Source: Hepsetus odoe
Lineage: Eukaryota; Chordata; Actinopteri; Characiformes; Hepsetidae
DNA length: 64,000 nt
Direction: 5' to 3'
Assembly: GCA_017165825.1 (NCBI GenBank)
Contig: CM029381.1
Span: 4,153,865 to 4,217,864 of the forward strand
Part shown: positions 40,048-52,384 of the stretch, one piece after another
How the letters are laid out: each line of letters opens with the position of its first letter
Numbering within the stretch: the first letter of the stretch is position 1
Program-made: the position numbers and the translations under genes
Notes under the pieces: model-generated
The model's database searches: none
What the model was told of the DNA's origin: nothing
What the model saw: the letters and a program-made list of their open reading frames with translations, nothing else

Positions 40048-43000
40048 GAAGACAGTTCCTATATCAGCATACAAGTCAATTTTGTCAATTATGAAAAATA
40101 ATGTTTTTGGTCCCAGTGTTATGTCTTCTGTACAAAATCATTGGTGTCATTCTCTCATTGATAATATTGTGTAAAAAGTTGTTTGATATAACTTGATAGC
40201 TAGATTTTCTGCTATTAATAACTTTTACTTCCACAATCTGACACTATGGGTTGTCATGATGTGGTGTTGTGGACTGGATGCCAACGCAGAGCCAAGAACT
40301 TCGTACTGGACTTTAATGAAGGATAACGTGCACAGAACTCAAAACTAAACATATTAAACATAAGTGTAAAACATAACATGAATAATCACAATAGTGCGCA
40401 CACAGAATGACCAGCGCCCTCCTCTGATTTGTTTGGGCTTATAACGCCAGCCCCCTAAGAGGCACACCTGACACTCAATGCCCAGGTGTGCACAATCAGA
40501 GCAGGGCGCCCTCTACTGGCACAGAACCGTTACAGTAACCCTCTCCAAAAACCCTGCCCCCTCCGAAGCAGGACACCAAAAAGGAAAAGGGTTACACAAA
40601 CATTCAACAAAAAGTCCAACTAAAGTCCAAACGAACGCTCCGCTCTCACCACGGTCTTCTTGTTGGGTTCGGCTGCAGCTCCTGAAATCTCATTTTCTCT
40701 CCAGTGGTCTGGATTGGACGCAGCCCTTCGAAACCCTGGACATGGACCTCGTCCCTCAACCCTCCAGCGGACTTGGACCTCGTCCCTCAAGCCCCGCCTC
40801 CTCTATCGGATTTGGACTTTGTCCCTCAAGCCCCGCCTCCTCTGCGGTGAAAATGGCGGATGTCGTTGAAGTCCTACCTTGTGCTAACGTGGGAGCCGGC
40901 TCCGCAGCTTCGCCCTCCTGGTTGCTGGAGCTGGAACTGGCACAACCTCGGCCAATCCTGGGAGGGGAGTGGACGTCGCAAAAACACCCAAGGTGCCGCT
41001 CAACCTCTATTGTCCCAGCTTCCAGCACCCGGAAGGTCCAGTGGTTCTTCGCAGGCATCCCAACGGAGCTCTCAGCTCACAACGTCCATTTGTGGTGGCT
41101 GGTCATTTCAGTCATGATGTGGTGTTGTGGACTGGACACCAACGCAGAGCTGAGAACTTCGTGCTGGACTTTAATTACAGATAAGGTGCACAGAACTCAA
41201 AACTAAATTATTATTATGTTTATAATATTAAACATAACAAGTATAAAACATAAAATGAATAATCACGAAAGTGCACACACAGAATGATCAACACCTACAA
41301 TCAGAGCAGGGCGCCCTCTACTGGCACAGAACCGTTACATGGATCTTCTCGGGTGATTGTCTGGATCTGGCCATGTCTCTTTCGCTATAGCCCTTTTTGA
41401 TTTTATGGATCTTTGGGAGTAGATAGTATTTTCATGCTCTTGGGGTTTCCTCCCCTGTGATGTATTCCTCTTGTTCTTGCTTATATACCTGTTCTATACT
41501 AAATGTTGCAACTGTTCTGATAACAGTTTCTTACTTTGGTTGTAAGTTGCCATATTCAATTTCAGATAGATCTTTGTGTTGCTTAATCATCTACTTGCTT
41601 GTTGAACACGTTGGGTCTCAAACCATGATTACTGTTGCATTGCCATTGTCCGCTGGCTTTATTATGTGTGGATCCCTACTCAGAGAATTAAGTCCTGAAC
41701 ACTGAATGAATTCTATGTTTGATATCAAAGCTAATAGCTGTCACCTGGCCAGTGCTAATAGCAGCTTGATACTGGGGTGTAAGGACAGCAGCTCAGCTCC
41801 AATTACCATATCAGAGTGCGATGTGCTCCGGGCTCTAAAGTGAGTGAGCATGCATACCTACTTAAAAAGATCACCATCGTTCCTGTCCTGAAACAAAAAA
41901 GACACAGTGGGGAGAAAATGTCAACTTTTTTACTCATATCCTCAAATCCTTCTGATTTCATGGAAAACGTTAAAGTGTAAGATTTATGTGTCAGAAAAGT
42001 ATTTAAAGCAAGTAGATTTAGAGAATAGCTGTAAAAGAATGAAGTATGTAAGGTGATTTTAGACTTGGACTAGGTTAAACAATTAATACATGAATGAATT
42101 AATTAACAGGCCGCACTGTTTCTGTGCTATCTTTTATTGAGCAGAATGTTCAAGCGAATGCAGATCACACCTAACAGTGGTAAAGAATTGAGAATGGTAG
42201 ATACATACACTTTGTATGCAGATGTAAATAAAATAATGAAAATGATATTCTTTGTTAGAACAGGCTTAAGATTTTTTTTGTGGATTCAGGGACAGGCTAT
42301 TCAGTTAAACTTACAAGTTCATCACACCAACAGGAACCAGTGGTCTTGTCCTGGTGTGTGTGGGAGGCTTAAGACAGCAGGTAATTGAAAAATTTACAAT
42401 ACTCCTCACATGTACGTGTACTCTTGTCCAGTAAAACTGTATAAATTAAGGAGCCTAAAATCAGTACAACTGAGGGGTTGAAAGTAATAGGACCCACACT
42501 GCTTGTCGAGAAAAATGGAAAATTCCACAGGCAGATGGCTATTAAGGTATGAACAAGCATGCGATTTTACCAATACTGATATTTAAAAAAGAAAGATATG
42601 GTGCAGTAAGAACTGCATGCGTACAGAACGGATACAACATTTTGTTGTGCCAGTTGTATAACAGTAAAGCATGATTTGGGGCTGGTAAAAATGAGTTAAT
42701 GACTGGTTCTACCTTTAGACTTTTGATCATGTCAGAACCATTAGCACCTCAAGACAATAAGCAGCAGAAAGTAGGGGACTTTTCTTTAACTCACTAAAGG
42801 CCAGTGGAAGTCATTGTAGACAGTGACGAAACATAATGAACCCGGAGTGTATTTCTCAGTATTCCCATTCATTCAGATTCACTTTTCAGTTTTCAGCCCT
42901 TCACATTCCCTCTTATTTCAAGCCTTTTATGAGTCACTGTGATTCAACATATGTCCAAAACCCATCACCGAGATTATTTTTGGGAATGTGTTCTTATTGT

Positions 43001-43060
43001 TAAGCTTTTATTCACAAAAATGCCATTCTTGAGCCTCTTGAGTTCTTTGGTTCATGGGAA
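40048..43060 (+). repeat. Diverged direct duplication, copy 2
   Basis: Counterpart of 36608-39070, interrupted by an LTR element. Runs to GGTTCATGGGAAA, the point at which copy 1 meets the gap, and probably beyond. Confidence 0.85.
40256..41336 (-). mobile_element. Small LTR retroelement without recognisable genes (TRIM-like)
   Basis: Two similar LTRs, 40256-40532 and about 41110-41336, flank a 577-bp interior. Termini TG...CA (plus TGTCATGATG, CCGTTACA). Flanks TGGGT / TGGAT give a 5-bp target duplication, and copy 1 of the duplication shows the empty site (36797-36815). On the minus strand the LTR has GTTATAAG, then CATTAAAG as polyA signal, and GGAGAGGG next to the 3' LTR as a short polypurine tract. 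The interior has no gag/pol similarity that I can see; its Gly/Pro/Ser-rich frames are probably chance. Confidence 0.78.
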
Positions 43061-43429
43061 ATGTCCTCATGCTCATTAAGTTCTTGCTTTTGATATTCTC
43101 CTGAACATTTATTCTGTGCAAGTCGCTGAATCAGTATGCATTTGGGATGATGTATGATTTTGGTAAATTGTGAAAGCATCATGGGTGTCTGACTTCAGTT
43201 GGCAAATCCATTACACATCATAAGCTTTGTCGCAGATTGGCAGATTGGCAAACATAGGACTTAACTCAATCCCCAGTGATTTGACCCATGATTGGAAGCA
43301 GAGCAGCATGGATACACAGCAGCCACTGAATTCGAGCATCACTATTAGATGCAGAATTTTAAGAAGGTGCAGGGCAGTAAAGAGCTGCCTTACAGGTGGT
43401 GGACAGCCGTGCATTTCAAAAAGAGAGAA
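43061..43429. other. No gene seen
   Basis: Region after the duplicated block and before an L2-like LINE remnant; no coding signal. Confidence 0.4.
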
Positions 43430-43809
43430 AGGAATTAGATCTGTTTGGAACTCATAGCTGGAAAAATGTTCCAGAGATGGCAGGCTTTGAATGAAAAGGC
43501 TCCTCCCCCAGTTGTTGTTTTCTAAATTCGGAGAACTGTAAGAAAACCAATACCTTGCGATCGCGAAGTGAGCGCGAAGATTCATAACTAGAGATTAACT
43601 CGGCTAGATACTCGGGAACGAGGCCGTTTAGGGCTTTGTAAGTTAGTAGTAAATTTCACAGGAAGCTAGTGAAGTCTATATAATATTGGGCTAATATGAT
43701 CAAATTTTCTAGAACTAGTGAGGACTCTAGCTGCTGCGCCCTGGACTAACTGGAGTTTATGAAGGCTTTTGCTGGAACGTCCTGACAGCAGGGCATTACA
43801 ATAATCTAG
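43430..43809 (-). mobile_element. Older L2-like LINE, 3' part, interrupted by RTE
   Basis: On the minus strand SKLDYCNALLSG, HKLQLVQGAAARVL, KFDHISPILYRLH and then decayed C-terminal blocks. It is a different family member from the L2 at 24-28 kb. Its upstream continuation is at 46994-47215 on the other side of the RTE insertion. Confidence 0.72.
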
Positions 43810-43825
43810 TTTTGAGGTGATAAAT

Positions 43826-45202
43826 CTTCTTCTTTCTTTTTCTTTCGGCTGCTCCCGTTTAGGGTCGCCACAGCGGATCAACTGCCTCCATTTCTTCCTG
43901 TCTTTTGCATCTTCCTGCTTCAAACCGACCACCTGCATGTCCTCTCTCACCACATCCCTAAACCTCCTCTTTGGTCTTCCTCTTCTCCTCTTTACTGGCA
44001 GCTCCATCTTCAACATCCTCCTTCCAATATAATCCTCATCTCTCCTCTGTACATGTCCAAACCAACGCAACCTTCCTTCTCTAACTTTGTCTCCAAAACG
44101 TCTAACCTGAGCTGTCCCTCTAATATACTCATTTCTAATCCTGTCCATCCTCGTCACACCCAACGAAAATCTCAGCATCTTTAACTCTGACACCTCCAGC
44201 TCCGCCTCCTGCCTTTTCGTCAGTACCACCGTCTCCAATCCATACAACATAGCTGGTCTCACTACTGTCCTGTAAACCTTCCCTTTTACTCTAGCTGGTA
44301 TGCATCTGTCACAAATCACTCCAGCCACTCTTCTCCACCCATTCCAACCAGCCTGCACTCTCTTCTTCACCTCTCTTCCACACTCGCCGTTAGACTGAAC
44401 TGTTGATCCCAAGTATTTAAACCTTTGTTACCTCTACTCCCTGCATCCTAACCACGCCACTTTCCTCCCTTTCATTCACGCTCATGTATTCTGTCATTGC
44501 CCTACTCACTTTCATTCCTCTCCTCTCCAGAGCATATCTCCATCTCTCCAGGTTCTCCTCAAGCTGCTCCCTACTCTCACTACAGATCACAATATCATCA
44601 GCAAACATCATCGTCCACGAAGACTCCTGTCTAACCTCGTCTGTCAACCTGTCCATTACTATTGCAAACAAGAATGGGCTCAGTGCTGATCCTTGATGTA
44701 ATCCAACCTCTACCTTAAATGCATCTGTCACTCCCATTGCAGATCTCACCACTGTTACACCGCCATCATACAAATCCTGAACTACTCTCACATACTTCTC
44801 TGTAAAACCAGACTTCCTCATACAAAACCACAACTCCTCTCTAGGCACCCTCTCATATGCTTTCTCCAAATCCACAAAGGCACAATGCAGCTCCTTCTGA
44901 CCTTCTCTGTACTTCTCCATCAATACCCTCAGAGCAAACATTGCATCTGTGGTGCACTTTCTCGGCATAAAACCATACTGCTGTTCACTGATCCTGACCT
45001 CTTTTCTTAACCTAGCTTCCACTACTCTTTCCCATAACTTCAAGGTGTGGCTGATCAACTTTATCCCTCTATAGTTACTACAGCTCTGTGCATCACCCTT
45101 ATTCTTGAAGATCGGTACCAGTACACTTCGTCTCCACTCCTCAGGCATCTTCTCACTTGCCAAGATTGTGTTAAACAATCTGGTCAGAAACTCAACTGCC
45201 AT
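43826..45202 (-). pseudogene. RTE ORF, reverse transcriptase and C-terminal part
   Basis: 44417-45202 holds the RT: SNYRGIKLISHTLKLWE, QQYGFMPRKCTTDAM, FVDLEKAYERV, GLHQGSALSPFLF, MMFADDIVICSES, SRAMTEYMSV. An 8-bp deletion at about 44413-44416 (within the TKVEEFKYLGS codons) shifts the frame. The C-terminal part then runs KKRVQAGWNGWRR, LYGLETVVLTKRQ, RNEYIRGTAQVRR, LRWFGHVQRRDED to CGDPKREQPKEK. That frame by chance continues past the element end into the host L2-like LINE. Confidence 0.82.
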
Positions 45203-45217
45203 CTCCCCTAAACATCT

Positions 45218-46921
45218 CTATGCTTCCACTGGTATGTCGTCCGGTCCAACAGCCTGTCCATTCTTCATCCTCTTCATCGCTGCCCTTACTTCCATCTTGT
45301 TTATTTGCTGCACTTCCTGGTTAACTCTTCTCACATCATCCAGTCTTCTCTTTCTCTCATTTTCTTCATTCATCAGCTCCTCAAAGTATTCCTTCCATAT
45401 GCCCAACACGCTCTGTTCACCTGTGAGTACGTTTCCATTTCTATCTTTAATCGCGCTGACCTGTAGCACATCTTTCCCAGATCTGTCTCTCTGTCTAGCC
45501 AATCGGTAAAGGTCCTTTTCTCCCTCTTTACTGTCCAACCTCTCATACAATTCACCAAACACCTTATCTTTGGCCTTCACCACTGCTTTCTTCGCCCTGC
45601 GGTTCATCTCCTTGTACACCTGTCTACTTTCTTCATCTCTCTGACTGTCCCATGTCTTCTTTGCCTCCCTCTTCTTTTGAATACACTCCTGGACTTCTTG
45701 GTTCCACCACCAGGTTTCCTTATCCTCTTTCTTCCTTTCAGATGTCACATCAAGTAGATTTCTAGCCGTCTGCCTTATCATTTCTGCAGTAGTTTTCCAG
45801 CAATCCGGTAGCTCTTCAACACCTCCCAGTGCCCGTGTTAACTCCTGCCTGAATTCCACCTTGCAGTCCTCCTCCTTCAGCTTCCACCACTTGATCCTCG
45901 ACTCTGCCCTCACTTTCCTCCTTTTCTTGACCTCCAAGGTCATCCTACAGACCACCATCCTGTGCTGTTTAGCGACACTGTCCCCTGTCACTACTTTGCA
46001 GTCTCTGATCTCTTTCAAACTGACCCTCCTGCAAAGAATATAATCCACCTGTGAGCATCTTCCTCCACTCTTATACGTCACCCTGTGCTCCTCCCTCTTC
46101 TTAAAATAAGTATTAACTACAGCCATTTCCATCCTTTTTGCAAAATCTACAACCATCTGACCTTCAGTATTCCTCTCCTTGACACCATGCCTACCCATCA
46201 CCTCCTCATCACCTCTGTTCCCTTTACCAACATGACCATTAAAATCTGCACCAATCATCACTCTCTCTCCCCTGGGTACACTCTCTATCACTTCATCTAA
46301 CTCACACCAGAATTTTTCCTTCTCTTTCATCTTACAACCAACTTGTGGAGCATAAGCACTAACAACATTCATTATCACACCTTCAACTTCCAGCTTCAAA
46401 CTCATCACCCTCCCTGACACCCTCTTCACTTCCAAAACACTCTCCACATACTCTTCCTTCAGGAAGTTTTCTCGACATACTCCTCCTTCACCTACTCCAT
46501 TCCTCCTTCTATCCACACCATGGTAGAACAGTTTAAACCCCCCTCCAATACACCTGGCCTTACTACCATTCCATCTAGTCTCTTGCACACACAAAATGTC
46601 AACCTTCCTTCTCTCCATCATATCAGCTAATTCTCTACCTTTATCAGTCATGCTGCCACCATTCAAAGTCCCTACCCTCACTTCCACGCTCCTCTCCTTC
46701 TTTCTCTCCTTCTCCCTCTGGACATGCCTTCCTCCTCTTCTTCTTCTTCTTTGGCCAACAGTAGTCCAATTTCCACCAGCACCCTGTAGGCTAACAGCAC
46801 TGATGGCGGTCGTTGTTAACCCGGGCCTCGACCGATCCAATATGGAATTCTGTATCATTGTCCGCATATCGATTTGGCAAAGTTTTACACCGGATGCCCT
46901 TCCTGATGTAACCCTCCCCAT
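45218..46921 (-). pseudogene. RTE ORF, N-terminal part (endonuclease and linker)
   Basis: 567 codons. Endonuclease motifs in order: VRVGTLNGGS, ILCVQETRWN, VVSAYAPQVG, MIGADFNGHVG, HRVTYKSGG, QVDYILCRR, KQHRMVVCRM. Then a basic linker (TWWWNQEVQECIQKKREAKK) and the RT entrance MKNGQAVGPDDIPVEA. A TAG follows where relatives have Trp (TGG), 15 nt before the next open part, in the same frame. The ATG at 46921 leaves a 56-nt leader; a later Met is possible. Confidence 0.82.
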
Positions 46922-46993
46922 TTACCCGGGCTTGGCACAAAGAAATACACTGGCTTGTGCATCCCTAGTGGCTGAGTTTTTGAGGTGATAAAT

Positions 46994-47215
46994 GCATGTA
47001 TCAATATTTCTGCATCGTGTAGTGTGTTTAACAATGTTTCAAAGGTGAAGGAAAGCTATTTTAGCAATATTTTCAAATGCGTGTATCTAGAGATAGAGCT
47101 GAGTCAATTGTGATGCCCAGGCTTTTGAAAGTAGATTTAAGAATAGCTGTATAATTTGGAATATTTTTTGTCTCTAGCAATTTTAGGACCAAGCAAAATA
47201 ACCTCTGTCAAAGAA
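46994..47215 (-). mobile_element. Older L2-like LINE, upstream part of the interrupted copy
   Basis: Minus strand TEVILLGPKIAR, KSLGITIDSALSL, IAKIAFLHL and DAEILIHAFIT, the blocks that precede SKLDYCNALL. With 43430-43809 it forms one LINE once the RTE is removed. Confidence 0.7.
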
Positions 47216-48115
47216 AAATATATATCGATCTATATATTTTTTCTTTAATACAAACCTAAGATGGGAAATCTAGCTGTGATAGATTGGGAAATCATTTATT
47301 TTAGTTCTGTTTTCAACCACATGCCCCTTTAAAATAATCAGAATACAATTCAGCAAAGCCAATGGTTTGCACAATATCTAGATCCTCTCAAGACTATTTA
47401 GCATGTAAGCAAATAAGAATACAATCAGTAAGAAAAGCCAAAATTAGCCATTTTAAAGAGCAATTCTCATTCTATGGTTCGGATCAATATAAATTAAAAA
47501 TATTAAGTCTCCTCAGTCCTGGACACTTAAAACAGACTACAGATACAGACTATTTCTCACAGATAAGGTATGTATAGCAAGCACTTTATATCAGCATTTT
47601 ATAAAATCATTTTCTAAAAACCGTCCTTCAGGCTCACTTCCACAAGATCTCCCGCCCCTTTTAACATCTTTGCACTATATGCTGTCTCTGAGCATTAGGT
47701 TCTGGATGAGTTAAGATGAACATTAAAAGGCAACTGGGTGTGATGAGAAAATTATCCCTTCATTCTCACCTGGTGCAATACACCTCACCTCAGGACAAAA
47801 ATATCACCAAAACAAAGATGTGGTTTGCAAGGAAAGGAATTGCCCAATATCAAAGTTTTACCATTTTACTCTGGGCTACAATAGACCAACGACCAGAATG
47901 AAAATATCCGAGCTTTTGGTTAGATAACTGTCCCTCCTCCCTCATCACATCAGCAGCCTAGAATCAAAGGTTTAACTCAAAATTCCCTGCCTGTCCAACA
48001 AAAAGTGACCACCTGGATTTAACAAAGCAAATAGGTACGAACCACAAATTGGATAATTACTGCATGGACAATAATAATATTTTATTATTTTATGATTATT
48101 TTATGGCTAATAATT
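47216..48115. other. No gene seen
   Basis: AT-rich, no recognised repeat; short frames only. Confidence 0.4.
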
Positions 48116-48250
48116 ATTCAGCAGTCCAAGATGATATTCCAAGATGACAATGCCAGGATTCATCAGGCTCAAATTGTGAAAGAGTTGTTCTGTGAACATG
48201 AGACATCCTTTCCACATGTGGATTGGCCACCACAGAGTCCAGGCTAATCT
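48116..48250 (+). mobile_element. Tc1-like transposase fragment
   Basis: Frame IFQDDNARIHQAQIVKELF then HVDWPPQSPG. The second catalytic Asp (QDDNA) and the WPPQSP block of Tc1/mariner DDE transposases are present; the following Glu region is replaced by a stop. The ends are not visible. Confidence 0.75.
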
Positions 48251-49130
48251 GTTTACTCACACATAAAGCTAGACAACTTCATCATGTCAGCTTTCAAGAT
48301 TCTTTTTATGCACATTTTATGCTGAAACATGCAACTGCCATCAGGATGAAGACAAAGTATATAGATAACAAATTTGCCTTGCTTTTAGTGGGTTTCTGTC
48401 TGTCTACAATTGTGAATGTTCCAACCACTTCCCCTTCAAGAGGTTCTTTACCCTCTTTCAAGAGTGCCCTGTAAATAAGAAATGTGTAAAGGTATAAATA
48501 AATCAATAAACATATATTTTTTTAAAAGCTCATTGTGATGTAATCAGTGTTCTGGCACTAACATAGCAATTGGCAGGCAGTGTCTGTGTTGTTGCCATGA
48601 GTCTAAAATCCATCTGTAGTTTTTTAGTCCAGGTGTGAGTAAAAAATCAAGCTAGTTTTCAACAAATCATCAAACAACATACACACTTTGTCTCAAGCAG
48701 TTAACTAGTTAAAAACAACTGCAATTAGCAATTAGTCCTCAAGGTAGAAACAACAAAGTACTGGTCATGCAACTGAAAACAGTTAACAATAATGAAATAA
48801 TTGTTGAGAAGAAACAAATACAGTAAAAAACCCTCGCATTCTGTTAACAGGTCCAGGTGCTTTGGGTTGAGGGGCCTTGTTTTCTTGAGGGAGCTTGGGG
48901 TCCCTCGCGTGGTCAAAACGAGCATCTGCAATCTTGGAAAAGATCAAACCATTTAACTTAAAAGCTTGAAATGAAAACATTTAAAAATTTACTACCAGTA
49001 GGCTTTTTGTTTGCTGTTCTTGCACTGGTAGGATCAAAGACTGACTAAACAATGGGATTTATGATCTATGAAACTAACCATTTATGAAACTATGAGACTA
49101 AGGAGAACCCATCTTCATCCACTATCTTCA
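48251..49130. other. No gene seen
   Basis: No repeat or coding signal recognised. Confidence 0.35.
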
Positions 49131-49135
49131 CCATA

Positions 49136-49325
49136 GGGGCAGCGGTGGCCTAGTGGATAGGGAGTTGGCCCTGGATCGTAAGATTGTGGGTTCGCTTCCC
49201 TCACCAGTAAGTTGCCCTGAGGTGCCCTGAGCAAGGTACTGTCCCCGTCACTGCTCCCCGGGCGCACAAAAAGCAGCACGTGTTTGTGTATGGGTGAAAC
49301 AAAGAGGTTTCACAATGACAAGACA
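49136..49325 (+). mobile_element. tRNA-derived SINE
   Basis: GGGGCAGCGGTGGCCTAGTG, GTTGCCCTGAGGTGCCCTGA, GTCACTGCTCCCCGGGCGCA and TTTCACAATGACAAGACA. Confidence 0.8.
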
Positions 49326-49329
49326 AACT

Positions 49330-49960
49330 TTCCACAGACAAACCATAGCGAGCATCTTGAGCAGCTGCATCACTGCCCAGTACAGGTACTGCTGTGTAGC
49401 TGACCACAAACCCCTACAATAAGTAGGGAGATCATTTTCAGCACTCGATGCATCCACAAAGCAAACAGCATTGTGGACAACCCCACACAGCAATCCATCC
49501 CACACACTTGTCTTCCACCTTCCCTCCAGAAAAAGGTTCCATAGCACTGCACTGTCAGGATGGGAAGCAGTTTCTACCACCTGGCCAACAGACTCCTTAA
49601 CCAGAGCTAACACACATATCCACATGCTCCACACATTTTTACATATTTAAATACCTCACACTGCTGATCTTACACATTTATTTATTACTATTATTGTTAT
49701 TATATTATAGTTATTATTCTCAATATTACATCATTGCACTGTTTTTACTGTGAGATTCACTGTGAGATTTAGACTCACTTTGACTGTTTCTCACACTGCA
49801 TCATCCACCAGACTCATATTTAACTACCTCTGCTTTGGAATCAGATGAATGTTGGAATCGGATAAATGTTCCTTGTAAATCACTGTCTGCACTATATGTT
49901 GTTCTGTCTGGACTTGTTTGGTCCTTAGTCATGATTCTGTTCCAGGTCAATTCCAAAGAA
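49330..49960 (+). mobile_element. Degenerate Rex1/CR1-like LINE 3' end
   Basis: HKANSIVDNPT, FHLPSRKRF and WEAVSTTWPTDSLT in broken frames recall the C-terminal LLPSGKRYR...NSF block of fish Rex1-like LINEs. The following non-coding part is consistent with a 3' UTR. Old and uncertain. Confidence 0.45.
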
Positions 49961-51450
49961 GTCTCATGTGTGGCACCATGGTGCTGTAGAAATCATTTTG
50001 CTGTCAACTGTTAATAAGGTTGAAATGATAAAATAGCCTACTTTACTTGACTCTTAAATGTTCTTTCTATAACTAAACCATAAGTCAATTTAATTTGTTT
50101 AGTTGGAGAGAAAAATGAAAGTGTCACAGTGGACCATTTGCTCATGGTGTTGTTACAGTAGGGACACAGAATTTATTGAAATTTGTTTTATAGACATGTT
50201 GATTTAAGAAAGAGAACAGATCATAATAACCAGGTTTGCTTTTAGGGAAGAAATGTGATAAGGTAACAGGTTTCATGTATATAGCTGACAAAAAATATGA
50301 CATCATCCCTTATGTTTTTAAATTTTAAAAAAGAATTTCAACTGTAGACATAGATCTCATGCTTCACGGATATCTAATGGAAATACAGAGGAAGATTCAT
50401 GCGTTTGATCACTTAGATGGACACATTCACAAAATAAGTGTATGTATGTGTAGATCTGTTAATGAGTGTGATCAAGGTGTGAGGACAAATCCATGTTTTT
50501 TGGACAGAAAATACATTTTCTTTGATAGTGCTTGACTGACATTATGTGGTCAAGTGGTGGAACTAAAACAATTGGGAATGCTCAATGTGCTTAAGATGAC
50601 AAAGTTTAGTAATTGGGCGATATCTACCATGGTAGTCTTTTTAAGGAAGTGATCTGGGTGTGAGAAGTGTAATAGAACTGAAAAATTATTTATGTTTTAG
50701 GTTTTGTAAAAAAAAAATAATAATAAAAAAAATAATAAAATAAAAATAATTTTAAAAAAATGGTTGGCCTAAAACTTAATCTTCAATAACGGGAATGACA
50801 AATATGTGTAAAGATAACTGAAAAGTCTATGGACTAATATGATTAAAATAAATAGTGGCTTAGTGGTGGCTGAGATGTTATATCTACTAGCAAGTTACAA
50901 AAAGGGAATGAAGAAGGTTGGATGGTTATATTTTGGTTGAAGAAACCAAGTAGACATGCAGAGGTAGATTGTATGTTTTTGTGCAGTTAGAGGATAAATA
51001 TGTGTAGTGACTCCATGTGTAGCAAAAGAAATGACAGAGGAGTGCTTTGTTCCTAATGGATATACATAAGAAGAACCAAATGCATAGATTTAGGCTTAAT
51101 GCTGTTTTATTTTTTAAAAAGTGCACAGGTAGGCATTATGGACTGTTAAAGGATGAAAATGGAAGAGAACTTGACTCACACATATTCACTCAATCGCTTG
51201 ATCACATACACACGCCCTGCCCACCATTCATGTTTTACTCAGTCTACAAGAGCTCGATTATCCGTCATGAGCGGCTCGGGTTTGATTCACACTCCTGTCG
51301 AGGCTCTTCCTGAAATCGCTCTGGAGATCTTTGAAGGTTCACTGCACTGTTTTCTACCTTTTAGTGTCGACAAGAGCCTCAAATGCGCAACTCCCGTTTA
51401 AAGCGGCGGCTATACGGCACGCTTGGGAGAGCGTCATATTAAACAAGGCT
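49961..51450. other. No gene seen; H1 upstream region
   Basis: AT-rich with an A/T-only stretch at 50706-50762. Nothing recognised until the H1 promoter. Confidence 0.4.
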
Positions 51451-51463
51451 TTGCTGCGCGGTC

Positions 51464-51574
51464 ATTGGCGGCTTCGACACACGAGAGATCCTCCTGTAGT
51501 CGAACACTTCGCCCGGCACTCGCAAACTTGTTTTTTCGCCCATATTTCATTCGTTACACTACACGAGAAAACAC
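51464..51574 (+). promoter_or_regulatory. H1 promoter: inverted CCAAT and H1-box
   Basis: ATTGG (inverted CCAAT) at 51464-51468 and AAACACA, the H1-specific box, at 51568-51574, 160 nt before the ATG. Confidence 0.6.
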
Positions 51575-51733
51575 AAGAGCTAATATTTCTCTGAAGAACA
51601 GCTGCACAGCGCCGCTCGGGTTGAGTCTACAACGTTCTCATGTGTATTTTAAAGCACCGGCTCCTCGCCGGAGAGGGAGGTTCTACAGCAGAGAGTAGCA
51701 AGTTCAGTTTCCCGCTCGCAGCAAAGCAGAACG

Positions 51734-52327
51734 ATGGCAGAAGTCGCTCCAGCACCAGCAGCCGCCGCGCCCGCCAAGGCTCCCAGAAAGAAGGCCGCCG
51801 CCAAGCCAAAGAAAGCCGGTCCCAGCGTCGGGGAGCTCATCGTCAAGGCCGTTGCGGCTTCCAAGTAGAGGAGCGGCGTTTCCCTCAAGAAAGCGCTCGC
51901 CGCCGGTGGCTACGATGTGCAGAAGAACAACTCCCGCGTCAAGATCGCCGTCAAGAGTCTTGTAACCAAGGGCACGCTGGTGCAGACCAAAGGCACTGGC
52001 ACTTCGAGCTCCTTCAAGCTTAACAAGCAACAATCCGAGCCTAAGAAGAAGCCGGTGAAGAAAGTAGCGCCTAAAGCCAAGAAGGCGGCCACCAAGAAGC
52101 CCAAGAAGGTCGCGGCAAAGAAACTTGTCGCAGCTAAGAAGTCCCCCAAGAAGGTGAAGAAACCGGCGGCCACAGCCAAGAAAGCCACCAAGTCTCCCAA
52201 GAAGGCAAAGAAGCCCGTCGCTGCCATGAAGGTGACCAAAAGCCCCAAGAAGCCAAAAGCAGTGAAGCCCAAAGCAGCGAAACCCAAGACAGCAAAGGCG
52301 AAGAAAGCTGCACCTAAAAAGAAATAA
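51734..52327 (+). pseudogene. Histone H1 (linker histone) pseudogene
   Basis: The frame from ATG 51734 gives MAEVAPAPAAAAPAKAPRK and the start of the globular domain (GPSVGELIVKAVAASK), then TAG at 51866-51868 in place of the Glu of the usual SKERSGVSL. Three codons (LAA) of GVSLAALKKAL are also missing. The frame goes on to YDVQKNNSRVKIAVKSLVTK, the end of the winged-helix domain, and a Lys/Ala/Pro-rich tail to TAA at 52325-52327. Without the stop it would be 197 residues. H1 binds linker DNA. The stem-loop downstream has a mismatch. A read starting at 51917 could give a tail-only peptide, but I infer no function. Confidence 0.9.
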
Positions 52328-52368
52328 GCGTGCAGTTTATCTTCATGTTCTTTTCCACCAGAAAAAAC

Positions 52369-52384
52369 GGGTCTTTTAAGAGCC
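52369..52384 (+). terminator. Histone 3' stem-loop after H1, mismatched
   Basis: GGGTCTTTTAAGAGCC: the third base is G instead of C, which places G opposite G and breaks the stem. Consistent with relaxed selection. Confidence 0.85.

Larger units (their letters stand above)
43826..46977 (-). mobile_element. RTE-type LINE, copy 3, near full length, 16-bp target duplication
   Basis: A 3.15-kb element flanked by TTTTGAGGTGATAAAT at 43810-43825 and 46978-46993. The flanking L2-like sequence reads on without loss if the insert is taken out, which confirms the boundaries. 5' UTR with GGGAAGGGCATCCGGTG-like sequence, one long frame in three parts, and a purine-rich 3' end. Lesions: one nonsense codon (45218-45220) and one 8-bp deletion near 44415. 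Confidence 0.92.

Noticed and set aside
40478..41206. 242-codon frame, apparent Ser/Pro-rich protein
   Set aside because: Spans the LTR and interior of a small LTR element in antisense; no domain.
43666..43825. C-terminal extension of the RTE frame ending in SKLDYCN...
   Set aside because: Chance read-through from the RTE into the interrupted L2-like LINE, shown by the 16-bp target duplication at the junction.
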